NCBI RefSeq assembly: GCF_004006315.1 | Contig: NZ_CP026530.1 | Span: 78,501-142,500 of the forward strand | Source of the DNA: Nautilia sp. PV-1 | GTDB lineage: Bacteria > Campylobacterota > Campylobacteria > Campylobacterales > Nautiliaceae | DNA length: 64,000 nt | Direction of reading: 5' to 3' | In this document: positions 33,831 to 42,953 of the stretch, one piece after another | Layout: the number at the start of each line of letters is the position of its first letter | How positions within the stretch are numbered: position 1 is the first letter of the stretch | The notes under the pieces: generated by a model | Databases searched by the model: none | Seen by the model: the letters and a program-made list of their open reading frames with translations, nothing else | What the model was told of the DNA's origin: nothing | Program-made: the position numbers and the translations under genes

Positions 33831-36368
33831 ATGGATATAAGAAAAAAGTTTTTGGAATTTTTTGAAAGCAAGGGGCATAAAGTTTATCCTTCGGCTCCTT
33901 TGGTTCCGGAAGATCCTACCCTTCTTTTTACAAACGCGGGAATGGTCCCTTTTAAGCCTATTTTTACGGGTGAAAAACCGGCTCCTACACCGCCTAGAGC
34001 ATGTTCTTCCCAGCTTTGTATGAGAGCGGGCGGAAAGCACAACGACCTTGAAAACGTAGGTTATACCAACAGACACCACACTCTTTTTGAAATGCTCGGA
34101 AATTTCAGCTTCGGTGATTATTTTAAAGAAGAAGCCATAGCTTATGCGTGGGAATTCGTAACCGAAGTGCTTGAGCTTCCAAAAGAGAGATTATGGATTA
34201 CTATTCACGACAGCGACGACGAAGCCGGCAAAATATGGGAAAAATACGTTCCAAAAGAGAGAATAGTAAAAATGGGAGATAAAGACAACTTCTGGCAGAT
34301 GGGTGACACGGGGCCTTGCGGACCTTGCAGCGAAATACATTTTGACCAGGGTGCGGATAAATTTAATTCTCCTGAAGATTATTTAGGGGGAGACGGAGAC
34401 AGATTTCTTGAAATATGGAACCTTGTATTTATGCAGTATAACCGTGATGAAAACGGAAAACTGACTCCCCTTCCGAAACCTAGTATCGATACGGGGATGG
34501 GCTTAGAGAGAATTACGGCGATTAAAGAAGGCGTGACAAGCAACTACGACAGTTCTATTTTCAGACCGTTACTTGAAAAAATCGTAGAAATTACGGGCAA
34601 AGAATACCACACTGATAAAAGAGGCGCGAGCCACAGGGTAATTGCCGATCATATCAGGGCTGTTACGTTCCTGACGGCTCAGGGCGTGCAGTTCAGCAGG
34701 GAAGGAAGAGGTTACGTTCTTAGAAGAATTTTAAGAAGAGGCGTTAGACACGGATATCTTCTTGGACAAAGAGCTCCGTTTATGTACAAAATCGTAGATA
34801 CTTTAGCTGAACAGATGGGAGAACAGTATCCGTATCTTCTTGAAAAGAAAGAATCGGTAAAAGATACTATAAAACTTGAAGAAGAGAGATTTTTCGAAAC
34901 GATTGACAAAGGAATGCAGCTTTTCGAAGAAGAGCTTAAAAAAACAACAGGTGACACGTTCAGCGGCGAAGTTGCGTTTAAACTTTACGACACATACGGA
35001 TTCCCGCTTGATTTAACTCAGGATATGCTTAGAGAAGTAAACAAACAGGTTGATATGAAAACGTTTAACACTCTTATGCAGGAACAAAAAGACAGAGCCC
35101 GTGCAAACTGGAAAGGAAGCGGGGACGTTAAGATTAACCTAAAAGATCTTGAAAAAGTGGAAAACAACAAATTCGTTGGATATGAGCATACGGAATATAA
35201 AACTAAAGTAAAAGCTCTTTTTGATGAAAATATGAATATGGTTGATTCGCTTAACGGCAGCGGATGGGTTATGCTTGAAGAGACTCCTTTTTACTCAGAA
35301 AGCGGTGGACAGGTAGGAGACAAGGGTGAACTTGTTAAAGACGGTAAAGCAGTCGCAAAAGTTGTGGATACTAAAAAGTTTGATGATAAGAACTTAAGCA
35401 AAGTAGTTGAAGCCGAGCTTAAAACAGGCGATGAGGTGTTGGCTAAGGTTGATGAAAGCAGAAGCGAAATTACCAAAAACCATACGGCTACACACCTTCT
35501 TCACGCGGCACTTAGAAAAGTATTAGGTGAGCATGTAACACAGGCAGGATCTTTAGTTGAAGCCAATAGACTCAGATTTGACTTCACGCATCCAAAAGCG
35601 CTTACAAAAGAAGAGCTTGAGAGTATAGAAGAGATGGTAAACAGGGTGATTGCCAAATCAATTCCTGGCGAAGTTAAGGAAATGAGTATTGACGAAGCAA
35701 AAAAAATGGGTGCTATGGCGCTTTTCGGAGAAAAATACGGAGATGTTGTAAGGGTTGTGAAATTCGGAGATTTCAGCGTAGAGCTTTGCGGTGGAACGCA
35801 CGTAAACAACACGGCTGAGGTTAACAGCTTTTATATAATTAAAGAAAGCGGTGTAAGCGCGGGAGTCAGAAGAATTGAAGCCGTTGCGGGATTCGGTGCT
35901 TATAAATATGCTAAAGGATTCAGAGATCTTGTAGAAGAGATTAAGTCTGAAAACAAAGCAAAAGATCTAAAAGTGTTTGTAGAAAAACAAAAAGAAGAAA
36001 TTAAAAAATTAAAAACCGAAATAAAAGAGCTTGAAAAAGCGGCTGTTAAAGAAATTAAACCGGTTAGTAAAGACGGAATCAATTACATTATAGAAAGAAT
36101 CGACAATGCAAACCTAAGAGAAATCGCAACAGACCTTAAAGGAAGGGTTGATAATTTAGTGGCGTTTTTAGCGGGTGAGAACAAAGGCAAAGTTACGCTT
36201 GTGGCTGTTTCTACCATTGACAGCGTAAAAGCCGGAGATTTAATTAAAAACTACGCTCCTATCGTAGGAGGAAAAGGCGGAGGAAAACCTGATTTTGCAC
36301 AGGGCGGCGGTAAAGATGCAGGTAAAATCGACGAGCTTATTGCAAAAGTAAAAGAAGATTTGATTTAG
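33831..36368 (+). CDS. alaS: Alanyl-tRNA synthetase
   Basis: This 845-residue class II synthetase has the catalytic domain start [34 protein letters not shown]. The editing domain zinc-type motifs are [11 protein letters not shown] and [11 protein letters not shown], followed by a coiled coil (about 695-740) and the C-Ala domain ending [19 protein letters not shown] start at the ATG at 33831, six bases after AAAAAAGG; the frame extends upstream through the divergent promoter and into bioF. Length is slightly below E. coli (876). Confidence 0.97.
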   Translation: MDIRKKFLEFFESKGHKVYPSAPLVPEDPTLLFTNAGMVPFKPIFTGEKPAPTPPRACSSQLCMRAGGKHNDLENVGYTNRHHTLFEMLGNFSFGDYFKEEAIAYAWEFVTEVLELPKERLWITIHDSDDEAGKIWEKYVPKERIVKMGDKDNFWQMGDTGPCGPCSEIHFDQGADKFNSPEDYLGGDGDRFLEIWNLVFMQYNRDENGKLTPLPKPSIDTGMGLERITAIKEGVTSNYDSSIFRPLLEKIVEITGKEYHTDKRGASHRVIADHIRAVTFLTAQGVQFSREGRGYVLRRILRRGVRHGYLLGQRAPFMYKIVDTLAEQMGEQYPYLLEKKESVKDTIKLEEERFFETIDKGMQLFEEELKKTTGDTFSGEVAFKLYDTYGFPLDLTQDMLREVNKQVDMKTFNTLMQEQKDRARANWKGSGDVKINLKDLEKVENNKFVGYEHTEYKTKVKALFDENMNMVDSLNGSGWVMLEETPFYSESGGQVGDKGELVKDGKAVAKVVDTKKFDDKNLSKVVEAELKTGDEVLAKVDESRSEITKNHTATHLLHAALRKVLGEHVTQAGSLVEANRLRFDFTHPKALTKEELESIEEMVNRVIAKSIPGEVKEMSIDEAKKMGAMALFGEKYGDVVRVVKFGDFSVELCGGTHVNNTAEVNSFYIIKESGVSAGVRRIEAVAGFGAYKYAKGFRDLVEEIKSENKAKDLKVFVEKQKEEIKKLKTEIKELEKAAVKEIKPVSKDGINYIIERIDNANLREIATDLKGRVDNLVAFLAGENKGKVTLVAVSTIDSVKAGDLIKNYAPIVGGKGGGKPDFAQGGGKDAGKIDELIAKVKEDLI

Positions 36369-36392
36369 TAAATATAAATAAAGGAAGAAAGG

Positions 36393-37076
36393 ATGAAAAT
36401 ATTATTAGTCGAGGATGATAAACAGTTAGGGCGTGCACTTAAAAAAACACTTGAAGCTAAAGGGTATGAAGTTAATCATATTGAAGACGGGGAGGATGCT
36501 TTTAACGATATACTGATTAACGAATACGATGTTTATCTTTTAGATATAAACCTGCCTAAAATAGACGGACTTAAACTTATAAAACTTATAAGACATAAAA
36601 ACAGCGAAGCAATAATCATAATGATTACCGCTTCCGCGGAAATTGAGGATATGGAAAAAGCATACGGCGAAAACCACGACGGATGCGATGAATATATAAA
36701 AAAACCTTTTCACAGCGAAGAACTTCTTCTTAGAATCAATCACTGGCTTAAAGTAAAAAAAGAACAATTTGTAAAAAGTGCGGAAGATCTTCAAAAAATT
36801 ACAATTGACAATATGGATTTTTATTTTGACACGCTTGATCTGTATATAGACGGCGTATTGGCAAATCTTAGAAAAAAAGAAAAAAGACTTCTTGCAATAC
36901 TGCTTAAAAATATAGGCAAAACTGTTTCTAAAGAAGAGATAGTGAGTTATGTGTGGGAAAATGAAAACAGAAAAGAATATCCTTTAAGACAACTAGTAAG
37001 CGAACTTAAAAACAAACTGCCTAAAGACTATATAACCTCCGTAGTCGGAATAGGATACAGATTTGATAAAAAATAA
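36393..37076 (+). CDS. OmpR-family response regulator
   Basis: This 227-residue two-domain regulator has an N-terminal receiver with acidic pocket (VEDD), phospho-acceptor Asp51 in YLLDINLPKIDG, and the conserved Lys in IKKPF. The C-terminal winged-helix DNA-binding domain (about 130-225) ends VVGIGYRFDKK. It overlaps the downstream histidine kinase gene by 14 bases, so the two are cognate. Its 24-base gap after alaS carries AAGGAAG. Target genes are not evident. Confidence 0.93.
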   Translation: MKILLVEDDKQLGRALKKTLEAKGYEVNHIEDGEDAFNDILINEYDVYLLDINLPKIDGLKLIKLIRHKNSEAIIIMITASAEIEDMEKAYGENHDGCDEYIKKPFHSEELLLRINHWLKVKKEQFVKSAEDLQKITIDNMDFYFDTLDLYIDGVLANLRKKEKRLLAILLKNIGKTVSKEEIVSYVWENENRKEYPLRQLVSELKNKLPKDYITSVVGIGYRFDKK

Positions 37077-38931
37077 AAAGATAACACTTAACAGAGTTAT
37101 TTTTATCTTTTTTATAATAGTTACTATAGTTACTTTTATATTTATATATATACAGTATAACAGTTCTAAAAAAATTTTGGTTCAGAGTTATATAAATAAA
37201 TTTGCTTTTCAGTCTCTTCAGATTAAAGAAAAATTTAAAAATGTTTTTGACAGAGCTTTGTATATTTTCAAAACGCATGAAGAAACAGATGTAGGAAAGC
37301 TTTATTTACTGCCGTTTTTTTATGAAAACGGATATATGGATTTGGATAATGTTGCTAAAGTACTTAATTCGGATATAAAAAAAGGGCATTATGAAATTTT
37401 TATGATAAACAGAAAATATAAAGTTGTCAAAGCCACATATAAACCTGATATCGGTTATGATTTAGGCAAACTTCCTGCTTTTAGAAAAGTTTTAAATGAT
37501 GTTTTTGATGGAAAAGAGGAAATAAATATTTCTAATATTTTTTTAGACATTGCCTCGATGAATCTTAAAAAATATTATCTTATACGTTCTCCGGATAAAA
37601 AATATCTTCTTCAGCTTGCATATGTTGTTGATATTTATAATGACCTTAAGAAAATATATGATTTTGTAAGACCGAGTGTCAAGGATTTGGATATATATTT
37701 TGTAAACAAATATCTGATATATAAAATAAATATGAAAAAAAGATATCAGAAAAAAGCCCCATTGCTTACACTTTATAAAAATTCATATAAAATATTAAAT
37801 GAAATAATCAAATGTGACGAAAGCGGAGAGAATAAAAAGCTTCAGCTTCAGTTTGGAGATAAAAACGCTTTTCTTTTTAAAAAAGTTGTTGATTTGTTTA
37901 AGAAAAACAACAATATCATAAAAAAATTTAATTATGATAAAAACGAACTGGTTATGTATACGTTAATAAATTCCGTTTTTGACCAGACTGACAACAGGGT
38001 TATAATTAAAACCGTTTATGATATAGGAAGTATGAAAAAAGATTTGGATAAACTTTTAAACAATTTGTTTTTGACATTTGCATTCTTAATTTTAATATTT
38101 ATAATGTTATATATACTTATTATTCATCGTGCATCACAGACGATTATCAAACTAGTTAACTATATGAAAAAAAACGAGCCTTGTGAGGACTGCAGTTCTT
38201 TTATTAAAGAAATAGACGAGTTAAAAGAAAGTTATAACTCTTTACATTACAAACTGAATATGGAAATAGAAAAAAATAAAAACCTGCTTGATTTAAACAG
38301 GAGATTTATCGTAGATACCATTCACCAGATAAGAACCCCTCTTAATGTTATTATGCTTAATATGGATTTATTAAAACTTGAAATTCAGAACAAAAACGTT
38401 CAGGATATTATTGAAGAAATAGACGCAGCCGTAGCCATGCTGAACAACTCTTATGAGGATTTGGCTTATTTGTCGTCAAACAATACCGCTATTACTTATA
38501 AACCTTCACATATAAATATTTCACAGGTGTTAAAAGAAAGAGTGCATTTTTTCAATACAATCGCAAAAGTTAACGATAAAAAGCTTATAACGGATATCGA
38601 TGACGACATAGAATATTATATAAACAGAATAGAATTTGAAAGAATAGTGGACAATAATATTTCAAATGCAATTAAATATTCTACGGATGAGGATATATTT
38701 ATAGAATTAAAAAAATATAAAGACAAAATAATTTTAAGATTCAGATCTTATGGAGAGCCGATAAAAGATCCTGAAAAAATATTTGAAAAAAATTACAGGG
38801 AACAGACTCATAAAAGAGGACTTGGCCTGGGACTTAACATTGTTAAAAACATATGCGATAAATATTCAATAAGATATAAAGTTTATTATGAAAATGAAAT
38901 GAATGTATTCGAATACCGGTTTAAAGTTTAA
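37063..38931 (+). CDS. Sensor histidine kinase
   Basis: This 622-residue membrane kinase has one helix at about residues 8-28 and a second at about 335-358 (LFLTFAFLILIFIMLYILII). They enclose a large periplasmic sensor of some 300 residues with no recognisable family. The cytoplasmic part has the H box DTIHQIRTPLNVIM with phospho-acceptor His421, an N box (ERIVDNNISNAIKY) and a G box (RGLGLGLNIVKNIC). It pairs with the response regulator just upstream. The signal is unknown. The sequence is notably Lys- and Asn-rich. Confidence 0.92.
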   Translation: MIKNKKITLNRVIFIFFIIVTIVTFIFIYIQYNSSKKILVQSYINKFAFQSLQIKEKFKNVFDRALYIFKTHEETDVGKLYLLPFFYENGYMDLDNVAKVLNSDIKKGHYEIFMINRKYKVVKATYKPDIGYDLGKLPAFRKVLNDVFDGKEEINISNIFLDIASMNLKKYYLIRSPDKKYLLQLAYVVDIYNDLKKIYDFVRPSVKDLDIYFVNKYLIYKINMKKRYQKKAPLLTLYKNSYKILNEIIKCDESGENKKLQLQFGDKNAFLFKKVVDLFKKNNNIIKKFNYDKNELVMYTLINSVFDQTDNRVIIKTVYDIGSMKKDLDKLLNNLFLTFAFLILIFIMLYILIIHRASQTIIKLVNYMKKNEPCEDCSSFIKEIDELKESYNSLHYKLNMEIEKNKNLLDLNRRFIVDTIHQIRTPLNVIMLNMDLLKLEIQNKNVQDIIEEIDAAVAMLNNSYEDLAYLSSNNTAITYKPSHINISQVLKERVHFFNTIAKVNDKKLITDIDDDIEYYINRIEFERIVDNNISNAIKYSTDEDIFIELKKYKDKIILRFRSYGEPIKDPEKIFEKNYREQTHKRGLGLGLNIVKNICDKYSIRYKVYYENEMNVFEYRFKV

Positions 38932-38945
38932 TATGTTAATTTTGA

Positions 38946-38951
38946 TACAAT
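38946..38951 (+). promoter_or_regulatory. -10 box of maf
   Basis: TACAAT in TTTGATACAATTTCAAT, followed by AAAAAAGG and the ATG at 38971. It is a variant of the recurring promoter/leader module and heads the maf-hisH-hisA-ftsH run. Confidence 0.55.
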
Positions 38952-38970
38952 TTCAATAAAAAAGGTTCAT

Positions 38971-39525
38971 ATGATACTATGCAGTTCTTCTCCGACAAGA
39001 GCAAAATTATTAAAACGCGCAGGTGTGAAATTTATACAAAAAAGCTGCAGTTTTGACGAGGAAAGCATAGTTAGCGAAGATCCTTATGAGTTTGTGTCTG
39101 TAGCAAGTTTAGGAAAATTTAAAGCATGTATAGAATGCTTTAAAAATGAAGATATTGTAGCGGCTGACACCGTGGTTACGGGCAGTAAAGAGATTTTAAG
39201 AAAAGCTAAATCCCGTGAAGACGCTAAAAATATTTTATTAAAACAAAGCGGCAGAGAAATAAGAATAGTAACTTCTATGTGGGTTAAATATAACGGAAGA
39301 ATTTTTTCGAGACTTGATGAAACTGTTTATGAATTTGAAGAGTTTGACCAAAAAGACCTGGAGAAATATCTTGATTCCGGAGAATGGCAGGGGAAAGCGG
39401 GAGCCTGTATGGTAGAAGGATTTTGTAAAAAGTATATTAAAAACGTTAAAGGTTATGAATCAACGGCTATGGGGCTTTGCGTAGAGGAATTATTAAAAAT
39501 TATAGGAGTGGAAAATGTTAATTAG
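38971..39525 (+). CDS. maf: Maf-like nucleotide pyrophosphatase
   Basis: This 184-residue protein of the Maf/HAM1 group hydrolyses non-canonical or dTTP/UTP-type nucleotides. Conserved parts are ILCSSSPTRAKLLKRAG (S-x-R motif at the start), FDEESI, the catalytic AADTVV and KGYESTAMGL near the end. The usual VIG-x-D motif appears as IVAADTVVTG. It overlaps the downstream PglG-like gene by 11 bases. Confidence 0.88.
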   Translation: MILCSSSPTRAKLLKRAGVKFIQKSCSFDEESIVSEDPYEFVSVASLGKFKACIECFKNEDIVAADTVVTGSKEILRKAKSREDAKNILLKQSGREIRIVTSMWVKYNGRIFSRLDETVYEFEEFDQKDLEKYLDSGEWQGKAGACMVEGFCKKYIKNVKGYESTAMGLCVEELLKIIGVENVN

Positions 39526-40411
39526 GGAAATTCAGGAATTTCAAAAAATAAGAAAAGATGCAAGGGCGTATTTTTGTTATCTGTTTCAGAGAAATCTTCC
39601 AAACAGACTTCCGAATATAGGAATTGACGTTGTATATGAAGGGCTTGAAAGAATAGTTCACGAACTTCCTGGGGCAAATGCGGCATATATTTTGGATGCG
39701 GCAGGAAAACAGATCAGTAAAATGATTACTGTGAAAGAAAAATATAAAGATTTTCAGGTTGAATTTAATCAGTCCAACAGAACATATTTTTATAAAGCCG
39801 TAAAAGAAAAAAAATGTATTTTGACTGATCCGTACCCTAGTCTTATCGGCGGAGAAATGGTTGTAAGTGCGGCAATGCCTATTTTTAATGATAAAGGCGA
39901 GCTTTTATATGTGGCTGTAATAGATCTTCCTATTGAAGAGATACTTAAATTTGTGCATCATGAAAAGGGTGATACATGGGCGCATAATTTTAATAGGGTT
40001 GTTTACGGTATTTTTGCAGGGGCGTTATTTGCTATTTGTGTACTTTTATTTATAGACGGAATTAAAATGTTTTTTACGTATACGATTAACAATATAGACG
40101 TAAAAAAAATGTTTGAATCTACTATTTTAATTACTCTGTCGCTTGCACTTTTCGATTTGGTCAAAACGCTTCTTTTTGAAGAAGTTATAGGAGAAAAAGA
40201 GGACCATCCGTTTGCAATACACAAAACTATGATTAAGTTTTTGGGAAGCATTGTAATCGCGCTTGCTATTGAAGGTTTGATGCTGGTATTTAAATTTGCG
40301 ATGATAGCGCCTCAAAAATTAATGTACGCAGCTATGCTTTTAGCTGCTGTAACATTTTTATTAATAGGATTGGCATATTATATGAAGAACGTGGGTAAAG
40401 ACATTAAATAA
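39515..40411 (+). CDS. PDC/Cache-like sensor membrane protein, PglG-like
   Basis: This 298-residue protein has an N-terminal soluble PDC-type sensor (about 25-150: YILDAAGKQISKMI ... YFYKAVKEKKCILTDPYPSLIGGEMVVSAAMPIFNDKGELLYVAVIDL). Four to five membrane helices follow (about 168-190, 205-222, 240-262, 270-290). No kinase or output domain is attached. In Campylobacter jejuni the gene beside cheY is pglG, of the general glycosylation locus and unknown function. I recall proteins of this description being named general glycosylation pathway protein. The PglG link is from memory and context; the PDC assignment is firmer. Confidence 0.7.
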   Translation: MLIREIQEFQKIRKDARAYFCYLFQRNLPNRLPNIGIDVVYEGLERIVHELPGANAAYILDAAGKQISKMITVKEKYKDFQVEFNQSNRTYFYKAVKEKKCILTDPYPSLIGGEMVVSAAMPIFNDKGELLYVAVIDLPIEEILKFVHHEKGDTWAHNFNRVVYGIFAGALFAICVLLFIDGIKMFFTYTINNIDVKKMFESTILITLSLALFDLVKTLLFEEVIGEKEDHPFAIHKTMIKFLGSIVIALAIEGLMLVFKFAMIAPQKLMYAAMLLAAVTFLLIGLAYYMKNVGKDIK

Positions 40412-40413
40412 TT

Positions 40414-40441
40414 GAGAATTGAGAATGGAGAATTGATAATG
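40414..40441 (+). repeat. Four heptamer repeats that end in the hisH start codon
   Basis: Four tandem 7-mers of the GAGAATT type (GAGAATT, GAGAATG, GAGAATT, GATAATG) begin two bases after the upstream stop codon. The last unit ends with the hisH ATG. The only Shine-Dalgarno-like sequence for hisH (GGAG) lies inside the array. Confidence 0.75.
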
Positions 40442-41047
40442 AAGATTGGTATTGTTGATTACAATATGGGTAATCTTGCAAGTGTAAGCAACGCTTTTCA
40501 AAAAATAGGCGCCGATGCTGAAATTGTAAAAGATGCAGATAAATTAAAAAATTACGATAAACTTGTTTTTCCGGGTGTCGGAGCGTTTGGAGACGCAATG
40601 GAGCATTTAAGGAATACTAATCTTGATGAAGCTATGAAAGAATTTGTTAAAAGCGGGAAGTATGTTATAGGAGTGTGCCTAGGGATGCAGCTTCTGTTTG
40701 AAAGCAGTGAAGAATTTGGTACGCATGAAGGGTTGGGAATCATACCCGGAAGCGTTGTCAGGTTTGATAAAAAAATAGAAAGCACACATAAAGTTCCGCA
40801 TATGGGCTGGAATAAAATGTTTTTTGCAAAAAAAACTCCCCTTTTTGAAACTTTGAATAATCCTTATTTGTATTTTGTCCATTCATATCATGCTGTGTGT
40901 GATGAAAAGTATATAATAGGCAAAACATTATACGGTTATGAATTTGTCAGTGCGGTTAACAAGGACAATGTTTTCGGTTTTCAGCCGCATCCTGAAAAAA
41001 GCCATAGCGCAGGGCTTAAAATTTTAGAAAATTTTGTAAAACTATAA
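40439..41047 (+). CDS. hisH: Imidazole glycerol phosphate synthase, glutaminase subunit
   Basis: This 202-residue glutamine amidotransferase feeds ammonia to HisF in histidine synthesis. The nucleophile Cys lies in GVCLGMQLLFESSEE, with His/Glu in GFQPHPEKSHSAG, and the oxyanion region is PGVGAFGDAM. A longer TTG-initiated form (from 40412) would be translated from the heptamer repeat, so I use the ATG at 40439. hisA follows 9 bases later; hisF is not in the window. Confidence 0.95.
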   Translation: MKIGIVDYNMGNLASVSNAFQKIGADAEIVKDADKLKNYDKLVFPGVGAFGDAMEHLRNTNLDEAMKEFVKSGKYVIGVCLGMQLLFESSEEFGTHEGLGIIPGSVVRFDKKIESTHKVPHMGWNKMFFAKKTPLFETLNNPYLYFVHSYHAVCDEKYIIGKTLYGYEFVSAVNKDNVFGFQPHPEKSHSAGLKILENFVKL

Positions 41048-41056
41048 GGAGAATAA

Positions 41057-41761
41057 ATGACAATATTTCCGGCGATAGATTTAAAAGACGGTCAGGCGGT
41101 CAGACTGACAAAAGGTTTAATGGACAGTGCAAAAGTATACAGCAGCGAACCTTATGAACTTGCAAAAAGATTTGAAGAAATGGGGGCAGAGTGGCTTCAT
41201 ATCGTAGATTTAAACGGTGCGTTTGCGGGAGAGCCGAAAAATATCGAACAGATAGAAAAAATAAGAAAAAATACTAATCTTAAAATTCAGCTTGGCGGCG
41301 GAATCAGAGATGAAAAAACTATAAAAAGATATCTTGATCTTGGAATAAACAGACTGATTTTAGGAAGTATAGCGGCAAAAAATCCTCAATTAGTTTCCGA
41401 ACTTGCCGATAATTATCCAATAGCCGTAGGAATAGACGCAAAAGACGGATTTGTTGCTATAGACGGATGGGACAAGACGGAGGGTATAAAAGCTGTCGAA
41501 CTTGCCAAAATGTATGAAAATTCTAAAATAGAGTGTATAATTGCAACAGATATTTCTAAAGACGGCACGCTAAGCGGTCTTAATATCGATTTTATACTTG
41601 ATATAGGTAAAGCCAGTAAAAAGCCCGTAATTGCGAGCGGAGGAGTTGCAAGCGAAGACGATATAAAAAAAGTAAAAGAGAATAATATATACGGTGTTAT
41701 AATAGGAAAAGCTTTTTATGAAGGCAAGATAGATTTAGAAAAAATTTTAAAGGAGTATTAA
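41057..41761 (+). CDS. hisA: Phosphoribosyl-formimino-AICAR ribotide isomerase
   Basis: This 234-residue TIM-barrel enzyme of histidine synthesis has catalytic Asp8 in [15 protein letters not shown] and a second Asp in [12 protein letters not shown]. The phosphate loops are QLGGGIRD and VIASGGVAS. Length is normal. It has AAGGAG before the ATG, and its stop overlaps the cheY start by one base. Confidence 0.96.
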   Translation: MTIFPAIDLKDGQAVRLTKGLMDSAKVYSSEPYELAKRFEEMGAEWLHIVDLNGAFAGEPKNIEQIEKIRKNTNLKIQLGGGIRDEKTIKRYLDLGINRLILGSIAAKNPQLVSELADNYPIAVGIDAKDGFVAIDGWDKTEGIKAVELAKMYENSKIECIIATDISKDGTLSGLNIDFILDIGKASKKPVIASGGVASEDDIKKVKENNIYGVIIGKAFYEGKIDLEKILKEY

Positions 41762-42132
41762 TGGGAAAAATATTAGTAGTTGACGACTCTTCAACAATGA
41801 GAAGAATAATAGTAAATACTCTGGCCAGACTTGGGTTTAAAGACACTATCCAAGCGGCTGACGGAGTTGAGGCATGGGAAGCATATCAGAAAGAAAAAGA
41901 CAACATAGACGCAATTATTACCGACTGGAATATGCCTAATATGAACGGACTGGAGTTTGTAATTAAAGTAAGAGAAGTTGATAAAGAAACTCCTATTATT
42001 ATGGTTACTACAGAAGGCGGTAAAAAAGAAGTTATTACTGCTCTTAAAGCCGGAGTGAACAACTATATTGTTAAACCTTTTACACCTCAGGTATTAAAAG
42101 AAAAACTTGAAGCGGTACTTGGAAGCAAATGA
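41761..42132 (+). CDS. cheY: Chemotaxis response regulator CheY
   Basis: This 123-residue single receiver domain has acidic residues VVDD, phospho-acceptor Asp55 in IITDWNMPNMNGLEF, the Thr in VTTEGG and Lys in YIVKPF, closely matching CheY. Phospho-CheY binds the flagellar switch. It overlaps hisA (TAATG) and prmA (ATGA). cheY-prmA-ftsH-psd-pssA is the order I recall from Campylobacter jejuni. This, with the MotE-like gene, implies flagellar motility. Confidence 0.96.
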   Translation: MGKILVVDDSSTMRRIIVNTLARLGFKDTIQAADGVEAWEAYQKEKDNIDAIITDWNMPNMNGLEFVIKVREVDKETPIIMVTTEGGKKEVITALKAGVNNYIVKPFTPQVLKEKLEAVLGSK

Positions 42133-42953
42133 CAGATAAATATTATGAATTAAGTGTCAATGTTTCATCTTTTAAAGATGAAATAGAAAATTTTTTAATG
42201 GAAAGATTTTTTAACGGGATTGAAGAAAGAAACAATACTCTTATATTAAGAAGCGAAGATAAATTTGAAGATTTAATTAAAGAACTTGAAGAATACGTAA
42301 AAGCTTTGGAAGAAATATTTAATACCAAAATAGATTTAAAAATAGATATTAAAGAAAAATCAAATCAGGACTGGATTAAAACATATCAGGAATCGGTAAA
42401 ACCTGTTGAAATAGAAGAATTTTATATACATCCTAGCTGGTATGAACCGAAAAAAGACAAAATAAATATTTTGATAGATCCCGCACTGGCTTTTGGCAGC
42501 GGACATCATGAGACTACAAGAAGCTGTGTAAAAGCTATAAAAAGATATGTTAAAAACGGGGACACCCTGCTTGATGTAGGATGCGGAAGCGGTATATTAG
42601 GAATCGTGGCAAGCAAGCTCGGAGCAAAAGTTGACGCGTGCGACACCGACCCTCTGGCAGTGGAGAGCACAAAAGAAAATTTTGAACTGAATAATGCCGA
42701 ATATAAGAACATATGGCAGGGAAGTGCTGGTAATACGGATAAAAAATATGATGTGGTAGTGGCAAATATTATAGCGGATGTATTAATATTTATTGCAAAA
42801 GAGTTAAAAGAAAAAGTTAATAGTTATTTAATTTTATCGGGTATAATAGACAAATATAAAGATAAAGTGCTTAAAAAATATTTAGATGAATTTGCACTAG
42901 TTGAAGAAATCCCTGAAAACGAATGGGTAACATTAATTTTAAAAAGGAAATAG
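42129..42953 (+). CDS. prmA: Ribosomal protein L11 methyltransferase
   Basis: This 274-residue SAM-dependent enzyme trimethylates L11. Marks are the LIDPALAFGSGHHETTRSC substrate loop, motif I LLDVGCGSGILGIVASKLGA, and VVVANIIADVL (the N-x-x-x-x catalytic loop). The N-terminal ferredoxin-like domain is less conserved but present. It overlaps cheY by four bases and abuts ftsH. Confidence 0.95.
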   Translation: MTDKYYELSVNVSSFKDEIENFLMERFFNGIEERNNTLILRSEDKFEDLIKELEEYVKALEEIFNTKIDLKIDIKEKSNQDWIKTYQESVKPVEIEEFYIHPSWYEPKKDKINILIDPALAFGSGHHETTRSCVKAIKRYVKNGDTLLDVGCGSGILGIVASKLGAKVDACDTDPLAVESTKENFELNNAEYKNIWQGSAGNTDKKYDVVVANIIADVLIFIAKELKEKVNSYLILSGIIDKYKDKVLKKYLDEFALVEEIPENEWVTLILKRK

